NCBI GenBank assembly: GCA_963638365.1
Contig: CAVHRK010000045.1
Span: 40,131-104,130 of the forward strand
Direction: 5' to 3'
Length of the DNA stretch: 64,000 bases
Origin: Suilimivivens sp963638365
GTDB taxonomy: Bacteria; Bacillota; Clostridia; Lachnospirales; Lachnospiraceae
Shown: piece after piece, positions 26,825-36,007 of the stretch
How the letters are laid out: every line of letters begins with the position of its first letter
Position numbering within the stretch: the first letter of the stretch is position 1
The notes under the pieces: model-generated
Database searches by the model: none
The model's input: the letters and a program-made list of their open reading frames with translations, nothing else
What the model was told of the DNA's origin: nothing
Program-made: the position numbers and the translations under genes

Positions 26825-27262
26825 ATGAGTTCAATGATTACGATTTGGCTGATCGTGTTTGTCGTATTGGTCATCATCGAGATTATCACGATGGGACTTA
26901 CCACAATCTGGTTTGCAGGAGGTGCCCTTGTGGCAACGCTGGCCGCAGCGGTCCATGCACCGTTATGGGTTCAGATTGTGCTGTTCCTTGTCGTATCAGC
27001 CCTGTTACTGTTCTTTACACGTCCGGTCGCTGTGAAATATTTTAACAAGGATCGTGTGAGAACGAATGTAGAGAGTCTGATCGGACAGCAGGCGATTGTA
27101 ATCAGCGAAATTAATAATCTTCAGGGAATCGGGCAGGTGACTGTGAACGGTCAGGAGTGGAGTGCCCGCAGCACCGATGAAGAAGCAACCATTCCGGTAG
27201 GGTGTGTGGTTGTTATAGAACGTGTCAGCGGAGTCAAGCTGATCGTTACACCAAAGCAGTAA
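26825..27262 (+). CDS. NfeD-like membrane protein
   Basis: About 145 residues: two or three N-terminal hydrophobic segments (residues 1-75) and a soluble C-terminal OB-fold (about 85-145, GQQAIVISEINNLQGIGQVTVNGQEW). This is the short NfeD form, lacking the N-terminal protease domain. NfeD proteins almost always pair with SPFH proteins, and the next gene, 34 bp on, is one. The start at 26825 follows GGGGGAGGG. The pair is thought to organise membrane microdomains. Confidence 0.85.
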   Translation: MSSMITIWLIVFVVLVIIEIITMGLTTIWFAGGALVATLAAAVHAPLWVQIVLFLVVSALLLFFTRPVAVKYFNKDRVRTNVESLIGQQAIVISEINNLQGIGQVTVNGQEWSARSTDEEATIPVGCVVVIERVSGVKLIVTPKQ

Positions 27263-27296
27263 AAGCAGCAGCTTTTTAAATGGAGAGGAGAAAGAA

Positions 27297-28226
27297 ATGG
27301 GAGCATTAGCAGTATTGGTTTTATTGTTTTTTATTTTTATTCTGGTGATTTTAGCATCCAGTATTAAGATTGTGCCACAGGCTTATGCCTATGTTGTGGA
27401 GCGTCTGGGAGCCTATCAGTCCACATGGTCTGTTGGTTTTCATATCAAGATTCCTGTATTTGACAAGGTGGCACGCAAGATCAATTTAAAAGAGCAGGTG
27501 GTGGACTTTGCGCCACAGCCGGTAATCACGAAGGATAATGTAACCATGCGGATTGATACCGTTGTGTTCTTCCAGATCACCGATCCGAAGCTTTATGCAT
27601 ACGGTGTGGAAAACCCGATTATGGCGATTGAAAACCTGACCGCAACAACACTTCGAAACATCATCGGTGAACTGGAACTGGATCAGACCCTGACTTCCAG
27701 AGAGACCATCAATACCAAGATGAGAGCTTCCCTGGATGAGGCAACGGATCCCTGGGGTATCAAAGTAAACCGTGTCGAACTTAAGAATATTATTCCTCCT
27801 GCAGAGATTCAGAACGCCATGGAGCGTCAGATGAAGGCGGAACGTGAACGTCGTGAAGCTGTTACCAGAGCAGAAGGTGAGAAGAAAGCAAGCATTACGA
27901 TTGCAGAAGGTAAGCGTGAAGCAGCCATTCTGGAAGCGGAAGCAGATAAACAGTCCGCAATTCTCCGTGCAGAAGCCGAGAAGGAAAAGATGATCCGCGA
28001 GGCAGAAGGTGAAGCAGAAGCAATCTTAAAGGTACAGCAGGCAACCGCAGACGGTATCCGTATGATTCGTGAAGCAGGAGCAGATGAGGCAGTCCTTCGC
28101 ATTAAGAGTCTGGAAGCCTTTGAAAAGGCAGCAGACGGCAAGGCAACCAAGATCATTATCCCCTCCGAAATTCAGGGTGTGGCAGGACTTGCGACTTCTT
28201 TGAAGGAAATTATTAAGAACGACTAA
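27297..28226 (+). CDS. SPFH/stomatin-family membrane protein
   Basis: This 309-residue protein has an N-terminal hydrophobic hairpin or anchor (residues 5-23), an SPFH/band-7 domain (about 25-190, VPQAYAYVVERLGAYQSTW, GVKVNRVELKNI-type core) and a long Ala/Glu/Lys/Arg-rich coiled-coil tail (about 190-275, EAVTRAEGEKKASITIAEG). This is the QmcA/stomatin-like layout; members form oligomeric membrane cages. GGAGAGGAG precedes the start. It follows NfeD. No protease motif is present, so it is a scaffold. Confidence 0.9.
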   Translation: MGALAVLVLLFFIFILVILASSIKIVPQAYAYVVERLGAYQSTWSVGFHIKIPVFDKVARKINLKEQVVDFAPQPVITKDNVTMRIDTVVFFQITDPKLYAYGVENPIMAIENLTATTLRNIIGELELDQTLTSRETINTKMRASLDEATDPWGIKVNRVELKNIIPPAEIQNAMERQMKAERERREAVTRAEGEKKASITIAEGKREAAILEAEADKQSAILRAEAEKEKMIREAEGEAEAILKVQQATADGIRMIREAGADEAVLRIKSLEAFEKAADGKATKIIIPSEIQGVAGLATSLKEIIKND

Positions 28227-28323
28227 GCCGCAGAAACAGATCGAAGACTGCGGATAAGAAATGATGGAATGAATCATTAAGAGAACAGACAGAAAGAAAT
28301 CAAGAGACTGGGAGAGAAGGCAG

Positions 28324-29310
28324 ATGGACTTAAAAGGTAGAAGCTTTTTAAAGTTATTGGACTATACACCGGAAGAAATTCTGTATCTGGTGGATCTGGC
28401 AGCAGAGCTGAAAGACAAGAAGAAAAAGGGCATCCTTACCAAGGAGATGCATCAGGGCAAGAATATCGTACTGATTTTTGAAAAGACCAGTACACGTACC
28501 AGATGCTCCTTTGAGGTGGCAGCGCACGATCTTGGTATGGAGGTGACCTATCTGGATCCGTCGGGTTCCCAGATCGGTAAGAAGGAAAGTATTGCCGATA
28601 CCGCACGCGTGTTAGGCAGAATGTTTGACGGAATCGAGTATCGTGGCTATGAGCAGACGATCGTGGAGGATCTGGCGAAATATGCAGGAGTTCCGGTATG
28701 GAACGGTTTAACCAATGAATTCCATCCCACACAGATGCTGGCCGATGTTTTAACAATCAAGGAAAAGCTTGGAAGAATCAAAGGCGTAAAGCTTACTTAT
28801 ATGGGCGATGCCCGTTACAATATGGGAAATTCCCTGATGGTAGTCTGTGCAAAGCTTGGCATGCACTTTACGGCATGTACCACGAAGAGTTATTTCCCGG
28901 ATGAGGCACTGGTAGCACAGTGCAGGGAAATTGCAGAAAAGAGCGGCGGAACCATTACCCTCACCGAGGATGTTACCGAAGGAACGAAGGGTGCCGATGT
29001 CATTTATACAGATGTGTGGGTGTCCATGGGCGAGCCTTATACCGTATGGGATGAGCGGATCCGCTCCTTAAGTCCTTATCAGGTCAACCGTGCCGTGATG
29101 GAAAATGCCGGACCCCAGGCGATCTTTATGCATTGCCTGCCCGCGTTCCATGATCTGAAGACTACAACCGGCAAGGAAGTCGGCGAGAAGTTCGGGTTAA
29201 AAGAGATGGAAGTGACAGACGAAGTATTTGAATCGGCACAGTCGGTAGTCTTTGACGAAGCGGAGAACCGTATGCACACCATCAAGGCGATTATGGCAGC
29301 TACGTTATAA
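28324..29310 (+). CDS. argF: Ornithine carbamoyltransferase
   Basis: This 328-residue enzyme condenses carbamoyl phosphate and ornithine to citrulline. Carbamoyl-phosphate site STRTRCSF (about residues 57-64), HPTQMLAD and the ornithine-binding HCLPAFHD signature are present. No arginine deiminase or carbamate kinase gene is adjacent, so I favour an arginine-biosynthetic (ArgF) role over the catabolic ArcB; sequence alone does not decide, and the DPSGSQIGKKES stretch is also common in ArcB. It is separated from SPFH by 97 bp and runs closely into birA. Confidence 0.9.
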   Translation: MDLKGRSFLKLLDYTPEEILYLVDLAAELKDKKKKGILTKEMHQGKNIVLIFEKTSTRTRCSFEVAAHDLGMEVTYLDPSGSQIGKKESIADTARVLGRMFDGIEYRGYEQTIVEDLAKYAGVPVWNGLTNEFHPTQMLADVLTIKEKLGRIKGVKLTYMGDARYNMGNSLMVVCAKLGMHFTACTTKSYFPDEALVAQCREIAEKSGGTITLTEDVTEGTKGADVIYTDVWVSMGEPYTVWDERIRSLSPYQVNRAVMENAGPQAIFMHCLPAFHDLKTTTGKEVGEKFGLKEMEVTDEVFESAQSVVFDEAENRMHTIKAIMAATL

Positions 29311-29322
29311 CAGGGAGCAGAT

Positions 29323-30153
29323 ATGAAATTTACGATTGATAAACGGGAAGAGATTGATTCTACCAATCTTGAAGTTATCCGTCGGGCAAAGACCGGTGCA
29401 CCGGAAGGAACACTGGTTCAGGCAGAACGCCAGATAAGCGGCAGGGGAAGAAGGGGAAGAGCCTGGGAATCTCCTGCCGGTTCTAATTTATACATGACGC
29501 TTCTGCTCCGCCCGGACGTGACAATGGAGCAGGCTTCGGTGCTGACACTGATTATGGCACTGGCCTGTCAGGAAGGAATTAAAGAGGCAACAGGCTTAGA
29601 CTGTCAGATCAAATGGCCCAATGACCTCGTGCATCATAAGAAAAAGGTGGTCGGCATTCTGACCGAAGCAACGATGTTAGAGCAGGATGTGGCTTTTCCG
29701 GAAGGGAAGCCACAGAAGGAACATCCATATGCTCTTGCCTGTGGAGTCGGGATCAATGTGAACCAGAAGGAATTTCCGGAAGAGATTGCGGACAAGGCAA
29801 CGTCTCTTTTTATCGAAAGCGGCATGCACTGGCAGATGGATGAGGAAAAGCATACGGAGGAACGCCCGGAGGATGTACGCGATGCGGTACGGGATGATAT
29901 TCTGAAAGCATTTGCCATCCGGTATGAGCAGTTTTTAAAGACACAGGATTTGTCTTTGATGAGGGAAGATTATATTTCCCATCTGATTAATTTAGATCAG
30001 CCGGTACGGGTTCTTGATCCGAAGGGAGAGTTCGAGGGTATCGCATTGGGGATTGACAATCATGGACAGCTTCTGGTAAAAACAAAAGAGAATGGTATCG
30101 TACCTGTTTATGCAGGAGAGGTATCGGTGAGAGGATTGTATGAGTATGTCTGA
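29323..30153 (+). CDS. birA: Biotin-protein ligase, monofunctional
   Basis: 276 residues. The enzyme activates biotin with ATP and attaches it to carboxylase subunits. The GRGRRGRAW motif (adenylate loop), SPAGSNLYMTLLLRP and KWPNDLV are intact. No N-terminal winged helix is present, so it should not act as repressor of biotin genes. Its start lies 12 bp after argF. A slightly long acidic insert (about residues 165-190) is present compared with minimal family members. Its end overlaps the next gene by 14 nt. Confidence 0.92.
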   Translation: MKFTIDKREEIDSTNLEVIRRAKTGAPEGTLVQAERQISGRGRRGRAWESPAGSNLYMTLLLRPDVTMEQASVLTLIMALACQEGIKEATGLDCQIKWPNDLVHHKKKVVGILTEATMLEQDVAFPEGKPQKEHPYALACGVGINVNQKEFPEEIADKATSLFIESGMHWQMDEEKHTEERPEDVRDAVRDDILKAFAIRYEQFLKTQDLSLMREDYISHLINLDQPVRVLDPKGEFEGIALGIDNHGQLLVKTKENGIVPVYAGEVSVRGLYEYV

Positions 30154-30535
30154 AGAAAACAAGCCGGGACAGGACGTTTCGGAAGAAGGACGTGTGGTGC
30201 TCTGCGGAGCCAATGCGTACGATAAAAAATATTACTTTAATGAACTGTTTAAGGGAATTCCTGCTTCGATTCAGGAAGAGCTTCATATTATCTGTGTGCT
30301 TTTTACGGAAGAGATCGGCGGCATTTTTACGATTGAGTTTGATGAAAACGGAAATGTGGAGCTGCGGACGGAATATGCACCGGAGGATTATCTCTATGAC
30401 GATATCGGAAGCGGCCTGTTAATCAGTGAAGTGAGAAGAAAACGGCAGGAATTGTTTGAGTCCTTAAGCTTATATTACAAGGCAGTTGTGCTGCATGAGG
30501 ATATGAGCGAGCTGTTGGATGAGGAGGACTCGTAA
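30140..30535 (+). CDS. DUF6145-like small conserved protein
   Basis: 131 residues, soluble. A pattern of VVLCGANAYDKKYYFNELF, FTEEIGGIFTIEFDENG and YDDIGSGLLISEV matches what I recall of the DUF6145 family of Clostridia. No function is known. It overlaps birA by 14 nt (TATGAGTATG), so translation is probably coupled. The acidic C-terminus (LLDEEDS) ends the operon; coaX follows after a 105 bp gap containing a GTTCAG/CTGAAC hairpin (30590-30608). Confidence 0.7.
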   Translation: MSMSEENKPGQDVSEEGRVVLCGANAYDKKYYFNELFKGIPASIQEELHIICVLFTEEIGGIFTIEFDENGNVELRTEYAPEDYLYDDIGSGLLISEVRRKRQELFESLSLYYKAVVLHEDMSELLDEEDS

Positions 30536-30640
30536 TCAGACTGGCTGAATCATGACTCTTCTGTATGAATGAAGGTATTTTCAGAAAGCAGTTCAGCAAG
30601 GCTCTGAACAACTGGCGGATTAAGAAAGGAACGGAAAAAT

Positions 30641-31432
30641 ATGCTGCTAGTAGTAGATGTTGGCAATACAAATATTACGATGGGTGTTTATGACGGAAAG
30701 AATTTAAAAACGACCTTCCGGATGATGAGCAAACAGCCCAGAACCTCTGATGAGTACGGAATTACGCTGCGGGAGCTGCTTCGTACGAACGGAGTGAAGA
30801 AGGAAGAAATCGAGGGAGTCATCATGGCAAGCGTTGTGCCGAATGTCATGCATTCCCTGGTTAACGGCATTACGAAATATATCGGAAAGAATCCGATGAT
30901 TGTCGGCCCCGGAGTAAAAACCGGTATCCGTGTGACCTCTGAAAATCCGCGTGAAATTGGCGCAGACCGTATTGTGGATGTGGTGGCAGCCTATGTGAAG
31001 TATGGCGGCCCTGCCCTTGTCATTGATTTTGGCACGGCAACGACTTATGATCTTGTCACAGAGGACGGTTCCTTTTCCGTAGGAATTACCGCGCCGGGAA
31101 TCCGGATTTCTGCAAAGGCGCTCTGGGAGGATACGGCGAAGCTTCCGGAGATCGAGATTAAGAAGCCGAAGTCCATTCTGGCACAGGAAACCATCAGCAG
31201 TATGCAGGCAGGTCTTGTATACGGACAGATCGGACAGACCGAATACATCATTCGTCAGGTGCGTAAGGAAAGCGGCTATGACAACATGAAGGTGGTTGCG
31301 ACCGGCGGACTTGGACGAATTATTGCGGACGAAACGGATGAGATCCAGATTTATGACCGGGATCTTACATTGGAAGGACTTCGAATTATTTATGAGAAAA
31401 ATACAGATCGGAGAGGTAACTCTTCAAAATAA
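30641..31432 (+). CDS. coaX: Type III pantothenate kinase
   Basis: 263 residues. Phosphorylates pantothenate, the first step of coenzyme A synthesis. The ASKHA-fold signature DVGNTNITMGVY at 6-17, the SVVP segment, GADRIVD and the second Asp-containing DFGTATTYD are present. AAAGGAACGG precedes ATG. Its 3' end overlaps dusB by 41 nt, so the two are co-expressed. CoaX is common in Firmicutes that lack the regulated CoaA. Confidence 0.95.
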   Translation: MLLVVDVGNTNITMGVYDGKNLKTTFRMMSKQPRTSDEYGITLRELLRTNGVKKEEIEGVIMASVVPNVMHSLVNGITKYIGKNPMIVGPGVKTGIRVTSENPREIGADRIVDVVAAYVKYGGPALVIDFGTATTYDLVTEDGSFSVGITAPGIRISAKALWEDTAKLPEIEIKKPKSILAQETISSMQAGLVYGQIGQTEYIIRQVRKESGYDNMKVVATGGLGRIIADETDEIQIYDRDLTLEGLRIIYEKNTDRRGNSSK

Positions 31433-32360
31433 TACGATACTGGCACCGATGGCAGGAGTAACCGACCTGCCATTTCGTGTGTTATGCGCAGAACAGGGCG
31501 CAGGCCTTGTCTGTATGGAAATGGTGAGCGCCAAGGCCATTTATTATAAGAACCGGAACACCGAGGAACTCATGGAGATTGATCCGGGAGAGCATCCGGT
31601 TTCTTTGCAGTTGTTTGGCTCGGACCCGGAAATCATTAGTGAGATGGCAAAGCAGATTGAAGAAAAACCATTCGATATTCTGGATATCAACATGGGGTGC
31701 CCGGTTCCGAAGGTGGTAAATAACGGTGAGGGTTCGGCACTGATGAAGAATCCTAAGCTTGTGGAAGAGATTATCAGCCGCACGGTGAAGGCAATTCACA
31801 AACCCGTTACCGTAAAATTCCGTAAGGGTTTTGACGAGGATCATGTGAATGCCGTGGAGATTGCAAAGATTGCCGAGCAGAGCGGCGCGGCAGCCGTGGC
31901 GGTGCATGGAAGAACCAGGGAACAATATTATGCCGGAAAAGCGGACTGGGACATCATCGCACAGGTAAAAGATGCCGTGTCCATTCCGGTATTCGGAAAC
32001 GGCGATGTGACGGACGGAAAGTCGGCAGCAGCTCTTTTGAAGCAGACCAGCTGTGATGGCGTGATGATCGGGCGTGCCGTCCGCGGGAATCCATGGATTT
32101 TCCGGGAAATCAATCATTATCTGGATACCGGAGAGGTTCTGGAACGCCCCACTGCGGATGAAGTATGTGATACGATTCTGCGTCATGCACAGATGGAGCT
32201 CGAACTGAAGGGAGAATACACGGCTGTCCGTGAAATGCGTAAGCACATTGCCTGGTACACGGCAGGCTATCCCCGCTCGGCAGCCCTGCGCAGACAGGTG
32301 AATGAAATTGAAGATTTTGAAACCCTTAAGGAAACGGTACAGCGGATTTTTATAGAGTAA
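31392..32360 (+). CDS. dusB: tRNA-dihydrouridine synthase
   Basis: About 322 residues. FMN enzyme that reduces uridine to dihydrouridine in tRNA. The TIM-barrel start APMAGVTDLPFR, the DINMGCPVPKV loop with the catalytic Cys, and HGRTREQYY and IGRAVRGNPW are intact. I start at ATG 31392 (MRKIQIGEVTL); the frame is open 96 bases further back within coaX but those residues are not part of the family. DusB versus other Dus types is by overall likeness. Confidence 0.9.
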   Translation: MRKIQIGEVTLQNNTILAPMAGVTDLPFRVLCAEQGAGLVCMEMVSAKAIYYKNRNTEELMEIDPGEHPVSLQLFGSDPEIISEMAKQIEEKPFDILDINMGCPVPKVVNNGEGSALMKNPKLVEEIISRTVKAIHKPVTVKFRKGFDEDHVNAVEIAKIAEQSGAAAVAVHGRTREQYYAGKADWDIIAQVKDAVSIPVFGNGDVTDGKSAAALLKQTSCDGVMIGRAVRGNPWIFREINHYLDTGEVLERPTADEVCDTILRHAQMELELKGEYTAVREMRKHIAWYTAGYPRSAALRRQVNEIEDFETLKETVQRIFIE

Positions 32361-32490
32361 TCCAATCCGGCAGAACGGACTTCTAATTTAAGGATAACCG
32401 GCATACGCTATTCATAAGTGAGGGAATTGCTTAACTGCGTTACCGTTATGTCCGGGAAGCTTTGTCCCTGCTGGCGAACAGGAGCCTCTG

Positions 32491-33153
32491 ATGTCAAAAA
32501 GACAGTATCATATCTTTTACCTGATGATGCAGGAAAATGGAGTTTATCAAAAGCCTATAGAGATTTATGGAGTGAAAAGGCAGCTTCCGATTCCTTCCGG
32601 CAGCGTTTCCGTTTATTATGCACTCTGGCCGGAGTACCGGAAGAAGAGCCTGTTCCGTAAGAAGCCTAAAGAATGGAAAATTCCCGATCTGCAAAAGGAA
32701 CTGGAAGAACTTAAAGGAAAAGCGGAATGCGATTACGATTGTTGGGAAATGCTTTATAGTGCGCAGTTTCAGGAAAAAGCATGGCCGGTGGCAGCACAGG
32801 ATCTTCCCTTCTGTGTGCTGCAGGCGTGGCTCTATGCACAGCGGCCGTTTGACACCCTTTATCTTCCGGAGGAATGGAATCAGGGAATGCAGGATGCGGA
32901 GCAGTTGATGGAGCTGCTGATTCCTTATCTGCCAAGGCTTAAAAATGTGGTCTGGACAGGGGAGGAAGGAACGGTTTCGGAGAGCCTTCAGAATTATCTG
33001 TATGAAGAATATGGAATGATTCTGCTTTTTGACCGGAAGATTCCGGATGGTGCGGTGGTGATCCGCAGGGCGCAGGCATGGAAATTCCTTGACGCTACGG
33101 TGAAAAATGGGTATAATACATTAGTTCACTATGGAAATATAAGGTGTATATAA
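32491..33153 (+). CDS. Hypothetical protein
   Basis: 220-residue soluble protein, rich in Trp, Tyr and Lys, with no membrane span or signal. No family motif that I recognise. Segments such as YHIFYLMMQENGVYQKPIE and LPFCVLQAWLYAQRPFDTLY suggest a globular alpha/beta domain. The start at 32491 follows CAGGAGCC. It sits between dusB and greA on the same strand with 130 bp and 61 bp gaps. The gap after it carries a TAACTA...TAGTTA inverted pair (33152-33182) that may belong to the repeat family seen near pfkA. Confidence 0.6.
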   Translation: MSKRQYHIFYLMMQENGVYQKPIEIYGVKRQLPIPSGSVSVYYALWPEYRKKSLFRKKPKEWKIPDLQKELEELKGKAECDYDCWEMLYSAQFQEKAWPVAAQDLPFCVLQAWLYAQRPFDTLYLPEEWNQGMQDAEQLMELLIPYLPRLKNVVWTGEEGTVSESLQNYLYEEYGMILLFDRKIPDGAVVIRRAQAWKFLDATVKNGYNTLVHYGNIRCI

Positions 33154-33214
33154 CTATTCAGGACTGCGTTATGGGTAGTTACAAATAGAAAGAGAGAACG
33201 AAAGGGCGATTGTG

Positions 33215-33697
33215 ATGGAAGAAAAGAAAAACATACTTACCTACGAAGGTCTTCGTAAATATGAGGAAGAGCTTCATGATCTCAAGGTAGTCAGAAGACG
33301 TGAGATCGCACAGAAGATTAAGGAAGCAAGAGAGCAGGGCGACTTGTCCGAAAATGCAGAGTACGATGCAGCAAAGGACGAGCAGAGAGACATCGAAGCA
33401 AGAATTGAGGAATTAGAGAAGATCCTTAAGAATGCCGAAGTTGTTGATGAAGATGAAGTGGATCTGGATAAGATCAGCATCGGATGCCGTGTAAAGATTC
33501 GTGACCTTGAGTTTAACGAAGATCTGGATTACAAGATCGTTGGTTCTACCGAAGCAAACAGCCTTAAGGGAAAGATTTCCAATGAATCCCCGGTAGGCAA
33601 AGCCCTGATCGGACGTAAAGTAAATGACATCGTTGAAGTAGAGACCCAGGCAGGTATTTTAAAGTACGAAGTATTGGAAATCCAGCGTTCCAATTAA
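33215..33697 (+). CDS. greA: Transcription elongation factor GreA
   Basis: 160 residues. GreA enters the RNA polymerase secondary channel and stimulates cleavage of backtracked RNA. The N-terminal coiled coil with its acidic tip (REQGDLSENAEYDAAKDEQ) and C-terminal FKBP-like domain (ESPVGKALIGRKVNDIVEV) match. Start at ATG 33215 follows AAAGGGCG. It precedes lysS by 22 bp, a common pair in Firmicutes. Confidence 0.95.
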   Translation: MEEKKNILTYEGLRKYEEELHDLKVVRRREIAQKIKEAREQGDLSENAEYDAAKDEQRDIEARIEELEKILKNAEVVDEDEVDLDKISIGCRVKIRDLEFNEDLDYKIVGSTEANSLKGKISNESPVGKALIGRKVNDIVEVETQAGILKYEVLEIQRSN

Positions 33698-33719
33698 GGA
33701 ATAGATAAGGAGTGTTATC

Positions 33720-35795
33720 GTGGCAGAACAGAATAAGCAACCACAAAATAATCAGAAGCCGGAGCAGGACGTCAATCAGCTTCTGAAGGTTCGTAGAGAG
33801 AAGCTTGCAGCTTTACAGGAAGCAGGCAAGGATCCTTTCCGGATTACCAAGTATGATCAGACGCATCATACCGATGAAGCGAAGGAATTATATATTGCGC
33901 ATGAAGAAAAGCTTCTTGCAGGACATGCAGCTCCCAATGTAGAGGGCATGGACGAAGCAGAAGCAAAGGAAGCGCTGAATGCCGATTACAATGAGAGAAG
34001 AGCCATCATGGATGCAGATCCGATTATGGTATCCATTGCAGGACGTATGATGTTCAAGCGTGTCATGGGTAAGGCTTCCTTCTGCAATATTCAGGATTTG
34101 AAGGGAACCATTCAGGTTTATGTGGCAAAGGATGCCATCGGTGAAGAATCCTATGCCGACTTCAAGAAATCCGATATTGGCGATATTTATGGTATTAAGG
34201 GATATGTATTCCGTACGAAGACCGGTGAGATTTCCATTCATGCAATGGAAATGACCATGCTTAGCAAGAGTCTGCAGATTCTGCCGGAGAAGTTCCATGG
34301 CCTGACCGATACCGATACCCGTTATCGTCAGAGATATGTCGATTTAATTATGAATGCCGACAGCAAAGAGGTGTTCATCAAGCGTTCCCAGATCATTAAG
34401 GAAATCCGTAAGTTCTTAGATGGCAGAAACTTCATGGAAGTGGAAACCCCGATGCTGGTATCCAATGCCGGTGGTGCTGCCGCAAGACCGTTCGAGACCC
34501 ATTACAATGCACTGGATGAAGACGTGAAGCTTCGTATCTCTCTGGAATTATATCTGAAGAGACTGATCGTTGGCGGTCTTGAGAGAGTCTATGAAATCGG
34601 ACGGGTATTCCGTAATGAAGGTGTTGATACCAGACACAATCCGGAATTTACCTTAATGGAATTATATCAGGCTTATACCGATTACGAAGGAATGATGGAG
34701 CTGACCGAGTCCATGTTCCGTTATCTGGCAGAAGCAGTACTTGGTACAACCAAGTTTGAATATAATGGCATTGAACTGGATTTTGGCAAGCCATTTGAAC
34801 GGATTACCATGACTGACTGCATTAAGAAATATGCAGGTGTGGACTTTGATGCGGTAGCAACCGATGAAGAAGCCAAGGCACTTGCAAAGCAGCACAACAT
34901 TGAATTTGAAGACCGTCATACCAAGGGCGATATCGTGAACCTGTTCTTCGAAGAATATTGTGAAGAGAATCTGATCCAGCCTACTTTCGTTACCGACCAT
35001 CCGCTTGCAATTTCTCCGCTTACCAAGAAGAGACCGGATGATCCGAACAAGGTAGAGCGTTTCGAGTTATTTATCAATACATGGGAAATGTGTAATGCGT
35101 ATTCCGAACTGAACGATCCGATCGACCAGAGAGAACGTTTTGCCGCACAGGATGCCGCATTTGAAGCCGGTGATGAGGAAGCAAACCATACCGACGAGGA
35201 CTTCTTAAATGCACTGAGCATTGGTATGCCTCCGACAGGTGGTATCGGCTACGGCATCGACCGACTGGTGATGCTGCTTACCAACAGCCAGGCGATCAGG
35301 GATGTGTTATTGTTCCCGACAATGAAGTCATTGGACGGTGGAAGCAAGGAAAATAAGGCATCCAAGAGCAATACAGCAGAAACTTACGACCAACTTACGA
35401 CCAAAGTTGCAGAAAAAATTGATTTCTCAAATGTAAAGATAGAGCCACTGTTTGAGGAAACTGTAGATTTTGATACTTTCTCAAAATCTGATTTCAGAGC
35501 AGTAAAGGTTAAGGAATGTGTTGCAGTACCGAAGTCTAAGAAACTGTTACAGTTTACGTTGGATGATGGAACAGGTGTTGACAGAACAATTCTCTCCGGC
35601 ATCCATGCTTACTATGAGCCGGAAGAACTGGTTGGAAAAACATTGATTGCTATCACAAATCTTCCACCAAGAGCTATGATGGGAATCGAATCATGTGGAA
35701 TGCTTCTTAGCGCAATCCACAATGAAGAGGGAGAAGAAAAACTTCATCTTCTGATGGTAGATAATCATATTCCAGCAGGTGCAAAACTGTACTAA
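33720..35795 (+). CDS. lysS: Lysyl-tRNA synthetase with C-terminal tRNA-binding domain
   Basis: 691 residues, longer than the usual 490-500. Residues 1-545 are a class II LysRS: an N-terminal OB anticodon-binding domain, motif 2 (RVFRNEGVDTRHNPEFT) and motif 3 (GIGYGIDRLVML). Residues from about 560 form a tRBD domain (FSKSDFRAVKVKE, ILSGIHAYYEPEELVGK, NLPPRAMMGIESCGM) like the MetG C-terminus or CsaA. The GTG start follows AAGGAG. Codon choice changes near 35370, at the linker: before it AAG, CCG and TCC dominate, after it AAA, CCA, TCA and ACA. This suggests the 3' part came from different DNA, perhaps with the mobile element that starts right after. Confidence 0.93.
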   Translation: MAEQNKQPQNNQKPEQDVNQLLKVRREKLAALQEAGKDPFRITKYDQTHHTDEAKELYIAHEEKLLAGHAAPNVEGMDEAEAKEALNADYNERRAIMDADPIMVSIAGRMMFKRVMGKASFCNIQDLKGTIQVYVAKDAIGEESYADFKKSDIGDIYGIKGYVFRTKTGEISIHAMEMTMLSKSLQILPEKFHGLTDTDTRYRQRYVDLIMNADSKEVFIKRSQIIKEIRKFLDGRNFMEVETPMLVSNAGGAAARPFETHYNALDEDVKLRISLELYLKRLIVGGLERVYEIGRVFRNEGVDTRHNPEFTLMELYQAYTDYEGMMELTESMFRYLAEAVLGTTKFEYNGIELDFGKPFERITMTDCIKKYAGVDFDAVATDEEAKALAKQHNIEFEDRHTKGDIVNLFFEEYCEENLIQPTFVTDHPLAISPLTKKRPDDPNKVERFELFINTWEMCNAYSELNDPIDQRERFAAQDAAFEAGDEEANHTDEDFLNALSIGMPPTGGIGYGIDRLVMLLTNSQAIRDVLLFPTMKSLDGGSKENKASKSNTAETYDQLTTKVAEKIDFSNVKIEPLFEETVDFDTFSKSDFRAVKVKECVAVPKSKKLLQFTLDDGTGVDRTILSGIHAYYEPEELVGKTLIAITNLPPRAMMGIESCGMLLSAIHNEEGEEKLHLLMVDNHIPAGAKLY

Positions 35796-35837
35796 GAAAC
35801 AAAAATCAGTAAAAGAAATTCAGCCGTGTAGATTACG

Positions 35838-35870
35838 ATTTACTACAAATTTACTACAAATTTGCTACGC
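35838..35870. repeat. Tandem 11 bp repeats next to the mobile element
   Basis: ATTTACTACAA occurs twice in tandem (35838-35848, 35849-35859) and a third degenerate copy follows (35860-35870, ATTTGCTACGC). Short tandem repeats of this kind often lie near integrase attachment sites as arm-type binding sites; that use is my inference. Confidence 0.4.
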
Positions 35871-35933
35871 ATGATACGGAATAATACTTAATAATACGTT
35901 TTGTGCGACGTTCAATTTTATATTTTGTACTTC

Positions 35934-35977
35934 AAGGACACTTTCCAAGTGAAAATTTGGGAGTGTCCTTTTGTTAT
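35934..35977 (+). terminator. Rho-independent terminator
   Basis: AAGGACACTTTCC pairs with GGGAGTGTCCTT, followed by TTGTT. It separates lysS from the accessory genes. Confidence 0.6.
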
Positions 35978-36007
35978 GGTCAAAAATAAGAATTGGAGGA
36001 TAAGAAT

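Noticed and set aside
32418..32660. 80-codon frame overlapping the start of the 32491 gene
   Set aside because: No ribosome site; the alternative frame starting at 32491 is longer, has CAGGAG and reads through.
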